DNA from: Bacteroidia bacterium
GTDB lineage: Bacteria > Bacteroidota > Ignavibacteria > SZUA-365
Length of the DNA: 64,000 nucleotides
NCBI GenBank assembly: GCA_027493955.1
Contig: JAOSJT010000001.1
Location: forward strand, 1,069,131-1,133,130
Reading direction: 5' to 3'
The notes beneath the pieces are model-generated. The model worked only from the letters and a program-made list of their open reading frames with translations, made no database searches and was not told the DNA's origin. The translations under genes were made by a program, and so were the position numbers. Positions 26,862 through 35,796 of the stretch are shown piece after piece. How positions within the stretch are numbered: position 1 is the first letter of the stretch; every line of letters starts with the position of its first letter.

Positions 26862-28298
26862 ATGGATGTCAGAAAGCTGACCGAAACAACCTGGGAGATC
26901 CCGAAGAGCGGCAGGATGCGCGTTCCGGGATTGATTTACGCATCAGAACGCATGATGCAGTCCATCCGTGAAGACCAGAGTGTGCAACAGGTCATGAATG
27001 TTGCCCATCTGCCGGGTATCGTCCGATACTCGCTCGCCATGCCTGATATTCATTGGGGGTATGGTTTCCCGATTGGGGGTGTCTGTGCGACACACGCGGA
27101 GGATGGCGTGGTATCGCCTGGCGGCGTTGGGTACGATATCAACTGCGGCGTGCGTTTGGTAGCAACGTCGCTTCTGGCGCGTGAGGTACAACCGCGCATC
27201 CGCCGCCTGCTGGACGAACTGTTCAAATCCGTGCCGACCGGTGTGGGTGCTTCCAAAGCGATACCGAAACTGAGCAGAAAGGAACTGCATGACGTCGCGA
27301 TACAGGGCGCCGGGTGGGCCGTCAAGCGTGGTTTCGGTAGCGCCGATCAACTTGAGTATATCGAAGAACACGGGCATCTTGCACAAGCCGAACCCTCCTT
27401 TGTCGACGAGCGAGCCTGGGAACGCGGCGCCGATCAGCTCGGCACACTCGGTTCGGGCAATCACTTTCTGGAGGTCGGGCGGGTCAGCGAAGTGTTTCAT
27501 CCCGCAGCGGCGAAAACCTTTGGCCTTGAGGAAGACCGCATTGTATTCCTCATCCATTGCGGATCGCGGGGTTTCGGGTATCAGATCTGCGACGACTACC
27601 TGAAAACAGCGATGCGGGCGACGGACAGATACGGTATTGAGCTCCCCGATCGTCAGCTCGCCTGCGCACCGCTGAAAAGCGACGAAGGCCGCCGCTATCT
27701 CGGTGCCATGCGCTGTGCGGCGAATTTTGCATTCGCAAACAGGCAGGTAATCATGCATCTTGCGGCGGAGGCGTTCATGAAAGCGCTCAATGTGACACCG
27801 CGTGAGTTAGGCCTCTCCCTCGTCTATGACATCTGCCACAACATCGCGAAATTTGAGACCCATGAGATTGATGGATCCCCGATGCACGTCTGTATGCATC
27901 GCAAAGGAGCCACACGTTCCTTCGGTCCGGGCAGCGATCACATCCCCAGGAATTACCGCAGCATCGGACAACCCGTCCTCATTCCGGGAGACATGGGAAG
28001 GTATTCCTATCTCTGTGTCGGTACGGAAAAAGCGATGCGCGAAACCTTCGGTTCCTCGTGCCATGGTGCGGGAAGACACATGAGCCGGAAGAAGGCACTG
28101 AGCGTCGCCAAAGGACGCAATATGGTCCGGGAATTGCAGGAGGTTGGTGTGGAAATTCGCGCCACGGGTATGCGCACCATCGCCGAAGAAATGCCTCATG
28201 CCTATAAGGATGTATCAGACGTCGTCAATGTGATGCACGATTCGGGTATCACTCTTAAGGTTGCGAAATTTAAACCACTTGGCGTAATAAAGGGATGA
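26862..28298 (+). CDS. rtcB: RNA-splicing/repair ligase RtcB
   Basis: A 478-residue protein from the ATG at 26862. All active-site motifs are present: PDIHWGYGFPIGG, the metal-binding Cys95 in GVGYDINCGVRL, GTLGSGNHFLEV, HCGSRGFGYQI, HNIAKFE with His326, the RKGATRSFGPG segment, and the guanylate-accepting His401 in SCHGAGRHMSR. It joins 2',3'-cyclic phosphate (or 3'-phosphate) and 5'-OH RNA ends using GTP. The preceding gene encodes its activator archease. Start chosen because upstream residues do not resemble RtcB. Confidence 0.95.
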   Translation: MDVRKLTETTWEIPKSGRMRVPGLIYASERMMQSIREDQSVQQVMNVAHLPGIVRYSLAMPDIHWGYGFPIGGVCATHAEDGVVSPGGVGYDINCGVRLVATSLLAREVQPRIRRLLDELFKSVPTGVGASKAIPKLSRKELHDVAIQGAGWAVKRGFGSADQLEYIEEHGHLAQAEPSFVDERAWERGADQLGTLGSGNHFLEVGRVSEVFHPAAAKTFGLEEDRIVFLIHCGSRGFGYQICDDYLKTAMRATDRYGIELPDRQLACAPLKSDEGRRYLGAMRCAANFAFANRQVIMHLAAEAFMKALNVTPRELGLSLVYDICHNIAKFETHEIDGSPMHVCMHRKGATRSFGPGSDHIPRNYRSIGQPVLIPGDMGRYSYLCVGTEKAMRETFGSSCHGAGRHMSRKKALSVAKGRNMVRELQEVGVEIRATGMRTIAEEMPHAYKDVSDVVNVMHDSGITLKVAKFKPLGVIKG

Positions 28299-28528
28299 GG
28301 CAGCCATGCTCGTGACCATTCACGGATCGCATCCGGAATCCCCTACCTGCCGGAGCAGAACGCGCAGCTCAGGCGTTGTTCTTCTCCCGGATACAGTGAT
28401 TCCCATTCCACGTTCTGTCTGTGCGCCTGCCAGGAACGAAAACGTTTCCCGTATCGTAGAATGAGTTTTGTGCATGAATCCGTTTCCTTTTACCAATTTG
28501 CATGTCCTTTTCACTCATTGAGGTTGTC

Positions 28529-29302
28529 ATGAAAATCCTCCGCGTTCTTTTGCTTCCCCTGCTCGCACTTTCCTTTGTCGCCTGCGACGAGGATAGCACG
28601 ACACCGTCTACCACCGGCACCTTGAGCGTGCGCTTGACGGATGCACCGGCGGATTACGACGCGGTCCGAATCACCTTTGCCGAAATCGCTGCGCATATTG
28701 ATGACAAATGGGTTACTGTCAACGGAAACCCTGTAACCGTGAACCTGCTGGAATGGAACAACGGAAAATCCATCGAAATCGGTCGTGCGGAGTTGGGCCC
28801 CGGGAAATACACGCAAATCCGCCTCATGGTGACGAAGGCGGAACTCGACGTTGACGGAAAGACCTGGAATCTCGATATCCCCAGCGCCGATCAGACCGGT
28901 TTGAAACTCAACGGAAATTTCGATGTTGTCGCGGGCTCCACCTACGAACTGATGCTCGACTTTGATGCGAGTAAATCCATCGTTCGCATGGGACCTCCGA
29001 ACAATCCGAACGGCTATAAGCTCCAGCCGACGATACGTGTCATCGAGAAAGGTATGAGCGGTTCGGTGGGTGGTAAAGTACAGGATACCCCCGTCACTGC
29101 GTTAGCAACGGTCTCACAAAACGGCGCAGATATCACAAGCACGCCCGTGGACGAAATCACCGGCGAGTTCCTTCTCGCTTTCCTCGCTCCAGGGACGTAC
29201 ACCGTGCGCGTGGAAGACGTGAACGGAAAAATCTATACCGCTGCCGATGTGATCGTGGAAGCAGGAAAAAAGACCGATCTTGGGATGGTCCAGCTGCAAT
29301 AG
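28529..29302 (+). CDS. DUF4382 lipoprotein
   Basis: A 257-residue lipoprotein (MKILRVLLLPLLALSFVA|C, GAGG upstream). The sequence GTLSVRLTDAPADYDAVRITFAEIAAHI and the later LLEWNNGKSIEIGRAELGPGKYTQIRLMV fit the DUF4382 family of exported beta-sandwich proteins. The last 80 residues form a carboxypeptidase-regulatory-like domain (TALATVSQNGA...FLAPGTYTVRVED). Function unknown; likely on the cell envelope. A 12-bp-stem terminator lies 56 nt downstream. Confidence 0.88.
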   Translation: MKILRVLLLPLLALSFVACDEDSTTPSTTGTLSVRLTDAPADYDAVRITFAEIAAHIDDKWVTVNGNPVTVNLLEWNNGKSIEIGRAELGPGKYTQIRLMVTKAELDVDGKTWNLDIPSADQTGLKLNGNFDVVAGSTYELMLDFDASKSIVRMGPPNNPNGYKLQPTIRVIEKGMSGSVGGKVQDTPVTALATVSQNGADITSTPVDEITGEFLLAFLAPGTYTVRVEDVNGKIYTAADVIVEAGKKTDLGMVQLQ

Positions 29303-29357
29303 CTGCGGCTATCAGATTTGGTCGCCGGATGCACTATGTGACGACCGGAATACCAAC

Positions 29358-29385
29358 GAGGGCAGAGTGGAAACACTCTGCCCTC
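29358..29385. terminator. bidirectional terminator between convergent genes
   Basis: Perfect 12-bp stem GAGGGCAGAGTG / CACTCTGCCCTC closed by a GAAA tetraloop, between the DUF4382 stop and the convergent heavy-metal-binding lipoprotein stop. No long T-run on either side. Confidence 0.75.
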
Positions 29386-29400
29386 TCCGTTCAGGTATAC

Positions 29401-29625
29401 TCACTTCTCGACGAGATCCATACCGCAGACAGGACAGCTCCCGGCAGCGGTATAGGTTTTCTCGCCCTCGCATTTCATGGGACAATAAAACACGGCAGCA
29501 GTCTGAACAGAATCCTGGACGGCACCTGTCTCCGTGGCCTTTTCCGTGTCTTTCGAGCCGCAAGCGGTGAGCGAGAGAAGTGTCGCAAACGCCATGGCGG
29601 TGGTGATGCGTATGTATCTCAGCAT
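29401..29625 (-). CDS. small lipoprotein with heavy-metal-binding (YHS-like) domain
   Basis: A 74-residue lipoprotein (start at 29625, lipobox LTA|C). Its C-terminal 30 residues, FYCPMKCEGEKTYTAAGSCPVCGMDLVEK, match the heavy-metal-binding domain found in Cu/Ag efflux adaptors and P-type ATPases, with three CxxM/CPxCGM-type metal ligands. It may chelate or chaperone copper-like ions at the envelope. The MacAB-like operon ends about 240 nt further right but no promoter-free linkage is evident. Confidence 0.88.
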   Translation of the reverse strand: MLRYIRITTAMAFATLLSLTACGSKDTEKATETGAVQDSVQTAAVFYCPMKCEGEKTYTAAGSCPVCGMDLVEK

Positions 29626-29864
29626 GAGTATCGTCTCTTCTTGTGATTCGATGAGTGCGACAGCCAAAGTACGAAACTTTGCGCTCAGGGACTACTCAGC
29701 ACGGAATCTCGCAGGAATACCTCGTCCCTCACCGTGCGTTGCGAAACAGGATAACACGCGGAAGAGGACCGGCGGACGTTACCGCGATGCGGGAATGGTC
29801 AACAGTATGGTTGTGGGATACACCGAAACGCAGGGTTGCGCGTTATAGAGCGTCGCACCTGTCG

Positions 29865-31094
29865 CTACTCATAACGCAAGGCGTCTATGGGATCGAGATT
29901 CGAGGCCTTCCACGCAGGATAGGTACCGAAAACGACACCAATCAGGACGCACGCTGCTATACCAAAAGCAATCCAGCCGATCTGTATGATGGGCCGTATG
30001 TCCAACGCCAGGGCAAGGGCATTGCCGGCGGCGAGACCGAGGACGATGCCCAGGATCCCACCGAACACGGTGATTACGACCGACTCGGTGAGAAATTGCC
30101 GTATGATGATGCGCCTGGTCGCTCCCACGGCCTTGCGTACACCGATTTCGCGCGTGCGTTCCGTCACCGACACAAGCATGATGTTCATGATCCCTATCCC
30201 CGCCGCGAGCAGCGCCATCGCCGCGAGCGCAAGAGTGCCGAGACGTACGTACTCCGTTGTTTCATTGAATTGACGAATGACGGACTCATTCGAGAAAATC
30301 GCGAAATCATTATCTTCCCCGGGCTTCACACCGCGAATACCCCGCAGGATACCGATGACTTCATCCTGCACGGCTTCGAAACTTTCGCGCGAAGGTGCCT
30401 GCACCATGATATGTACGGAACGGTTGCGACCAAACTGCTCGAAAAATGTGGTGATGGGAAGGATGAAGTAGCGATCCTGATTTCCGAATAACCCTCCCCT
30501 GCTCTTCAAAATGCCGATCACCTTGTACGGCACGCCTTTGAGCTGCACGGTCTCGCCAACGGGATTGAAGCTCGCGGGAAATATTGCCTTTGCAAGATCG
30601 GCGCCGAGAATCACAACCTTGCGCGTCAGATCGAGATCGGACTGTGTGAGCCCGCGGCCGAGGTCCACTTCCCACTGATTTGTCGGAAGTCCACCCGGTG
30701 TTTCACCGGCGACGGCGATATTCGGATCTGTTTTCTTATTGCGCCAGGAAACCGGTAAACCAAAAGTCCACACTTCGACCCCGATGGTCTTCGCACCGCG
30801 GGTGCGTTCCAGAACGGCTTGACCCTGCTGCCATGTGATGTCCTTGCGGTTTCGGGTTCTGTCCCGCCATCCGGGACCGCCCCCCATGCCACCCTCGTGC
30901 TTCTGCACCTGAAACGTATTGGCGCCGAGCTGACTCAAGCCCCCTTCGATACTTTTTTGCAAAGCCCCGAGCGCTGTCATGACACTGATAATGGAGAACA
31001 CCCCGATGGCGACGCTCAACAGCGTCAGCGCGGAACGCAGGCGATTTCCACGCAGTGTTTGAAACGCGGTCGCTATGCTCTCGCCGATCTGCAT
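29865..31094 (-). CDS. MacB-type ABC transporter permease (second of two)
   Basis: A 409-residue permease: one N-terminal membrane helix, a long periplasmic domain, then three helices with the FtsX/MacB signature AAGIGIMNIMLVSVTERTREIGVRKAVGATRRIIIRQFLTE and the DPIDALRYE tail. It has no ATPase domain of its own. Last gene of the efflux operon, 4 nt after a paralogous permease, so the transporter is probably a heterodimer driven by the single ATPase at 32.3-33.0 kb. Confidence 0.9.
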   Translation of the reverse strand: MQIGESIATAFQTLRGNRLRSALTLLSVAIGVFSIISVMTALGALQKSIEGGLSQLGANTFQVQKHEGGMGGGPGWRDRTRNRKDITWQQGQAVLERTRGAKTIGVEVWTFGLPVSWRNKKTDPNIAVAGETPGGLPTNQWEVDLGRGLTQSDLDLTRKVVILGADLAKAIFPASFNPVGETVQLKGVPYKVIGILKSRGGLFGNQDRYFILPITTFFEQFGRNRSVHIMVQAPSRESFEAVQDEVIGILRGIRGVKPGEDNDFAIFSNESVIRQFNETTEYVRLGTLALAAMALLAAGIGIMNIMLVSVTERTREIGVRKAVGATRRIIIRQFLTESVVITVFGGILGIVLGLAAGNALALALDIRPIIQIGWIAFGIAACVLIGVVFGTYPAWKASNLDPIDALRYE

Positions 31095-31098
31095 GACA

Positions 31099-32325
31099 TC
31101 ACTCGTAACGCAGGGCGTCCACCGGATCCATGCGCGCTGCCGTCCACGCGGGAATGATGCCGGAGATGAGTCCGACGCCGATGGAAATCGTCAGGGAAAG
31201 GACAACCACCCACACGGGCATCTTTGAGGGAAGAACCTCGTCAATGATAAGACTGAGCGGAAAGGACAGAGCGAGACCAATAAGCCCGCCAAGGAGGCAC
31301 AGTGTGGCGGCTTCCACCAGAAACTGAAATAATATGGATCGTCGTTTGGCGCCAAGCGCCTTTCGTGTGCCGATTTCTCTGGTGCGCTCCTTGACGGACA
31401 CGAACATGATGTTCATAATGCCTACACCTCCGACCAGCAAGGAAAGTGAGGTAATGAGGAAGCCCACCACACCAATGGTACTCACCACACTGTCGAAAAT
31501 CTGCTTGAGGAAATCCTGTGTGTTGACACCGAAATCAATTTCTTCGCCGGGCTTGACTCCGCGGATACTCCGGAAGACGCCTATCATTTCTTCTTTCGCA
31601 TCCTCCTTGTCGACACCGGGAAACATCTTCACATGAATGTCGATGGAGCGGTTGCTGCCGAACATCTTGAGGAAGTTTTCCGCAGGTATGAACGCCTGTG
31701 TATCCTTGGAGAAGAAGCTCGTCCCGAGAAATTCACCTTCTTTCTCGAGAACACCGATAATGCGATAACTGAACCCTCCGATTTTGATGGTCTTCCCCAG
31801 CGGATCCTCGCGCTCGAAAAGATTTGACGCAACGTCAGCACCGATCACACACACGGGCCGCCCGGCAGCGGCCTCATACTCGTTGAAGAATCGGCCATCG
31901 GCCGGAACCACACCGGATGTGAGTTCATACGCCGGTTCGGTACCATTGATGTTGCCCTTGACCGATCTGTTGCGGTATTTCATCGTCTGCTGCCACGTGG
32001 ATACGACGGGAACCACGGCTTCTGCGATGTGCAGTTGGTCCTTGAGCAACTCGGCTTCGCGGAACGTCACGTCCTTTCGATTGCGGGACTTCCACCACTC
32101 GGAACCGAACCAGTCCCATTTACTCAGGTAATACACATCGGCACCAAGCGATGAAATACTCTTGTCCAGCGCCATGCCGAGTCCCTCGATAACCGTGGCC
32201 ATGAGAGTCACAACCACCACCCCGATAACGATACCAAGGGTGGTGAGTATCGAGCGCATCTTATTGTCGGCTATCGCGCCGAACGCGATACTGATGCCTT
32301 CCTTGAATTCGTACAGTCGAAGCAT
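31099..32325 (-). CDS. MacB-type ABC transporter permease (first of two)
   Basis: A 408-residue paralogue of the next gene with the same layout: N-terminal helix (MRSILTTLGIVIGVVVVTLM), MacB periplasmic core, and three C-terminal helices with VGGVGIMNIMFVSVKERTREIGTRKALGAKRRSI and the DPVDALRYE tail. It differs enough from its partner to suggest an old duplication with specialised roles. It follows the ATPase gene by 5 nt. Confidence 0.9.
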   Translation of the reverse strand: MLRLYEFKEGISIAFGAIADNKMRSILTTLGIVIGVVVVTLMATVIEGLGMALDKSISSLGADVYYLSKWDWFGSEWWKSRNRKDVTFREAELLKDQLHIAEAVVPVVSTWQQTMKYRNRSVKGNINGTEPAYELTSGVVPADGRFFNEYEAAAGRPVCVIGADVASNLFEREDPLGKTIKIGGFSYRIIGVLEKEGEFLGTSFFSKDTQAFIPAENFLKMFGSNRSIDIHVKMFPGVDKEDAKEEMIGVFRSIRGVKPGEEIDFGVNTQDFLKQIFDSVVSTIGVVGFLITSLSLLVGGVGIMNIMFVSVKERTREIGTRKALGAKRRSILFQFLVEAATLCLLGGLIGLALSFPLSLIIDEVLPSKMPVWVVVLSLTISIGVGLISGIIPAWTAARMDPVDALRYE

Positions 32326-32330
32326 GGCGT

Positions 32331-33041
32331 TTACGCCTCACGTGTGTAAACCTTAGGATCTGTCACCGGTGTGTCACTGGCGATTTTTCCATCAAAGAGC
32401 CGTATGATGCGATGGGCGTGGTCGGCGATGTCCTCCTCGTGCGTAACGAGGATGATGGTATTACCCTGCTGATGCAGGTCGGAAAACAGCTGCATGATCT
32501 CGATCCCGGTTTTCGAATCGAGATTGCCGGTGGGCTCGTCCGCGAGAATGATGGACGGATTGTTCACGAGCGCCCGCGCAACGGCAACACGCTGCCGTTG
32601 GCCACCGGACAGCTCATTCGGTTTGTGCGTCATACGGTCACCCAGACCGACGGAGCGCAGCGCATCCTCCGCGCGGCGTTTGCGCTCCGCAGCGGGTACA
32701 CCGGCATAAATGAGCGGAAGCTCCACGTTGTGCAGCGATGTGGATCGGGGCAGGAGGTTGAAGGTCTGAAAGACGAAGCCGATGCGTCGATTGCGGATAT
32801 TCGCCAGTTCATTGTCATCCATATCCCCGACGTTTTCACCCGCGAATTCATACAAGCCCGCAGTCGGTGTATCCAGGCAACCGATCACATTCATAAGCGT
32901 CGATTTGCCCGAACCCGAGGGGCCCATGATGGCGACGTACTCGTTTTCGTGTATATCCACGGACACCCCGGAGAGCGCGTGCACCAGTTCCGCGCCCATG
33001 TCATACGTCTTGACGACATTGGTTAAATGTATCAGTGGCAT
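32331..33041 (-). CDS. ABC transporter ATP-binding protein (MacB/LolD type)
   Basis: A 236-residue ATPase: Walker A GPSGSGKS (40-47), Q-loop [10 protein letters not shown], signature LSGGQ (144-148), Walker B ILADEP (165-170), and a [10 protein letters not shown]-loop typical of the MacB/LolD/FtsE family. It would energise both downstream permeases as a mechanotransmission-type exporter, pulling substrate from the periplasm into TolC rather than across the inner membrane. Confidence 0.93.
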   Translation of the reverse strand: MPLIHLTNVVKTYDMGAELVHALSGVSVDIHENEYVAIMGPSGSGKSTLMNVIGCLDTPTAGLYEFAGENVGDMDDNELANIRNRRIGFVFQTFNLLPRSTSLHNVELPLIYAGVPAAERKRRAEDALRSVGLGDRMTHKPNELSGGQRQRVAVARALVNNPSIILADEPTGNLDSKTGIEIMQLFSDLHQQGNTIILVTHEEDIADHAHRIIRLFDGKIASDTPVTDPKVYTREA

Positions 33042-33044
33042 GAG

Positions 33045-34346
33045 CTACTCCGTTACGGTCGCACCGATCTTACGGACTTTCTTGTTGTCCACGCGCACGC
33101 GCATGCTGTCGTTGAGGTCACGGCTGATGGCACGATAACTGCCGGTGATCACCTCTACGCCTTCCTCCAGTCCTTCTCGAATTTCGATGTACGCGTCACT
33201 GCTGATACCTGTTTTCACCGGCATCTTTCTGGCAAGGCCTTCCTTGAGGGCAAACACCACCTCCTGCGGCTTGGTTTTCTTCTCCTTGACATCCGTCACG
33301 CCCTGAATTTCCACGTCGCCAAGGTCTTCGCGTTCGGCGATGGGTTTCTCCTTCTCCTCTCGCGTGGTCACAGACTGCAGCGGAACGACGATCACATCAC
33401 GCCGTGTGTCGGTCTCGATACGCGCGGTGGCGGACATGCCGGGTCGAAACTCGACACCGTCATTCTTCATGACAAGTCGCACTTCGAAATTCGTGACCTC
33501 TTCCTGTGTTCCAAGGCCCTTTGTCAGTGCGGTATTCGCGATCTGATAGACAGTGGCGGTGAATTCGCGGTCCGGCCAGGCATCAACTTCCACGCGGGCG
33601 GTGTCGCCAAGCGAAATGAGAATGACATCGTTCTCGTTCACCTCCACCCGGGCTTCCATAATGGACAGATCGCTCACCGTCATAATTTCCGTTCCCTGCA
33701 TGAAGCTGGATCCCGAAACGCGTTCGCCAAGCTTGGAAATGAGCTGGGTGACCATTCCATCGATGGGTGAATAAATGCTGGTTTTGTTCAATTCCTCCCG
33801 TGCGCGGTTGACGTTTGCCTCGTAGCTCTGTATGTCCGCACGCGCGGCATCAATATTCGCCTTCGAAATTTCATAGGCGCTTTTAATGGATTCGAGCGCG
33901 GATTCGGAGATCAGTCCTTTCTTGAACAGCTCCTGCTGTCTGCGATACTCGGCATCCGTCTTTCGGAAATCCGCTTCCGTCTGAATGAGCTGCGAGCGTG
34001 CCCGGTTCAGCGCGGCCAGGGCCTGATCCCGTTGCGCGGTGTAGGTGTCCGGTTTGATGCGCACAAGCAACTGGCCCTTTTTCACGACATCACCCTCTTT
34101 TACCGGCAGACCGATGATCTCGCCGGATACCTCGGCGTTGATCTTTACCTGCGTCTGCGGCTGGATTTTACCGGTGGCCTCGACCACCTGCGTGATGGTG
34201 CGGCGCGATACCTTTTCCGTCTGCACCGTGATGATCTCTTCCTTACCGCTGCCGATGATCACGGCCACGACCACGATGACGAGCAGTGCTCCCAAAATGG
34301 AGAAAATGATGATTTTTTTCTTTTTTGATTTCCCGTTGCTGGCCAT
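33045..34346 (-). CDS. periplasmic adaptor (membrane fusion protein, MacA/HlyD type)
   Basis: A 433-residue protein: Lys-rich N terminus and one membrane helix (IIIFSILGALLVIVVVAVIIG), a lipoyl/barrel-sandwich half (ATGKIQPQTQVKINAEVSGEI...GDVVKKGQLLVRIKPD), a coiled-coil hairpin of about 100 residues, the second lipoyl half (KTSIYSPIDGMVTQLISKLGERV), and beta-barrel plus membrane-proximal domains. It bridges the ABC complex and the outer-membrane channel encoded just upstream. Confidence 0.92.
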   Translation of the reverse strand: MASNGKSKKKKIIIFSILGALLVIVVVAVIIGSGKEEIITVQTEKVSRRTITQVVEATGKIQPQTQVKINAEVSGEIIGLPVKEGDVVKKGQLLVRIKPDTYTAQRDQALAALNRARSQLIQTEADFRKTDAEYRRQQELFKKGLISESALESIKSAYEISKANIDAARADIQSYEANVNRAREELNKTSIYSPIDGMVTQLISKLGERVSGSSFMQGTEIMTVSDLSIMEARVEVNENDVILISLGDTARVEVDAWPDREFTATVYQIANTALTKGLGTQEEVTNFEVRLVMKNDGVEFRPGMSATARIETDTRRDVIVVPLQSVTTREEKEKPIAEREDLGDVEIQGVTDVKEKKTKPQEVVFALKEGLARKMPVKTGISSDAYIEIREGLEEGVEVITGSYRAISRDLNDSMRVRVDNKKVRKIGATVTE

Positions 34347-34367
34347 GAGATTTCCTCGCTGCCTTTG

Positions 34368-35702
34368 CTAGTATTGAGTACGACCAAGTTGGAATTCCAT
34401 GCCACGCTGCGCTGTCAGATAATTGAAGCGGGCATTGATGACATCGCTTTCCGCCAGACGGAGTCCCGCTGCGGCGGTGATGAGGTCCAGCAGTGTTCCT
34501 GAGCCGAGATTGTATCGTTCGGTAGCGATGCGATGATCCTCACGCGCGGAGATGAGCTTGGTTGCCGCAATCTCCACATTGACGCCGGCGGTTTCCAGAT
34601 TGTTCATCGCCTTGAGTATCTCGGTGGCAATGGTACGCCGTAACTGATCACGCTGCAAGCCGATTTCGCGTACCGCGATTTCGGAGCGCTGTACGGCGGT
34701 CGAGACCTGGAAACCCGCAAAAATAGGGACATCCAGGCTCAGGCCGTAGGAGAAACGGTCGTACACCGTAAAATCCTTCAGTTCGAGATTACTCCAGTTG
34801 TACTGCGCGAAGGCGGAAAGCACCGGATAGTGACCGGAGCGGGCGATACTGATGCCTTTCTCGGCGCTGAGTAAACTCAGTTCCCTCTCGCGGTAATCGG
34901 CGCGCGCTTTAGCCGCTTCGTCAACGAGCGATGGGAAATCTCCGAGATCGGAGTGCCAGCGCGCGATATCACCAGGCGTAATTTCCTGCTCGCTCTGTGC
35001 ATCCGCGATGGTGAAATCCATACGCGGTTCGAGACCGAGCAATGCCTGCATGTCCACAAGCGCATTTTGATAGCTATTCCGCGCGTCGAGCAGCGACAGA
35101 CGGTCCGAACCGACCTGAACCTCCTGTTTGTACACGTCCGCCAGGGGGACCGAACCGACGCGATTCATTTCGCGAATCAACTCGAGCTGCTTGTTACTGC
35201 GCTCGACGTTGGCTTCCTGTACGCGCGTCAGCTCACGCAGCCTGAGCGTGTTGAAATACGCTTGCTGAATCATGAAGACCACGGATTGCGTTGTGCGCGT
35301 GGCAAAATGTTGAGAGGCCTCGTAATCCAGCAGACTTTTATCCACTGTGTTGAAATTCCGCATGCCATCGAAAATGGTCAGTCCCGCATTCACGCCGTAG
35401 CTCCAGGAGTCGCGCGATTCCACCAGTCCGTCTGGACGGATGCGAATCTGGTTCTCATCGGAGCGCACCCAGGTACCCGAGGCATTCACCGAAGGAAGGA
35501 ATTCGCCATAGGCGGATGTGCGGTACGTAGAAGATGATTCAACCTGATTGCGCGCCCGTTGTACGTCGAGGTTGCGCTTCAGGCCCGTGTCGATGCATTG
35601 CTGCAGGGACCATGGGCTTGTCGATTCCTGCTGTTGCGCAGACAGCGCCGGAGCGCACATGCTCAGGAGCAGAAAATACAGACCGACTGAATGTGCTTTC
35701 AT
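34368..35702 (-). CDS. TolC-family outer-membrane efflux protein
   Basis: A 444-residue protein with signal peptide (PALSA|QQQ). Two repeats of the OEP fold are visible: WSLQQCIDTGLKRNLDVQRARNQVESS near the N terminus and long helices with YNLGSGTLLDLITAAAGLRLAESDVINARFNYLTAQ near the C terminus. First gene of the five-gene leftward operon (TolC, adaptor, ATPase, two permeases). Likely exports antibiotics, peptides or signalling lipids; substrate unknown. Confidence 0.92.
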   Translation of the reverse strand: MKAHSVGLYFLLLSMCAPALSAQQQESTSPWSLQQCIDTGLKRNLDVQRARNQVESSSTYRTSAYGEFLPSVNASGTWVRSDENQIRIRPDGLVESRDSWSYGVNAGLTIFDGMRNFNTVDKSLLDYEASQHFATRTTQSVVFMIQQAYFNTLRLRELTRVQEANVERSNKQLELIREMNRVGSVPLADVYKQEVQVGSDRLSLLDARNSYQNALVDMQALLGLEPRMDFTIADAQSEQEITPGDIARWHSDLGDFPSLVDEAAKARADYRERELSLLSAEKGISIARSGHYPVLSAFAQYNWSNLELKDFTVYDRFSYGLSLDVPIFAGFQVSTAVQRSEIAVREIGLQRDQLRRTIATEILKAMNNLETAGVNVEIAATKLISAREDHRIATERYNLGSGTLLDLITAAAGLRLAESDVINARFNYLTAQRGMEFQLGRTQY

Positions 35703-35796
35703 GGAAACCGGGGATTGTACAAATGAGATGGTAATGTACGAAAGAGATTGCAGAATTCACCGCAAAAGAGAATGACGGATTGACAAAGAAAAAGTT

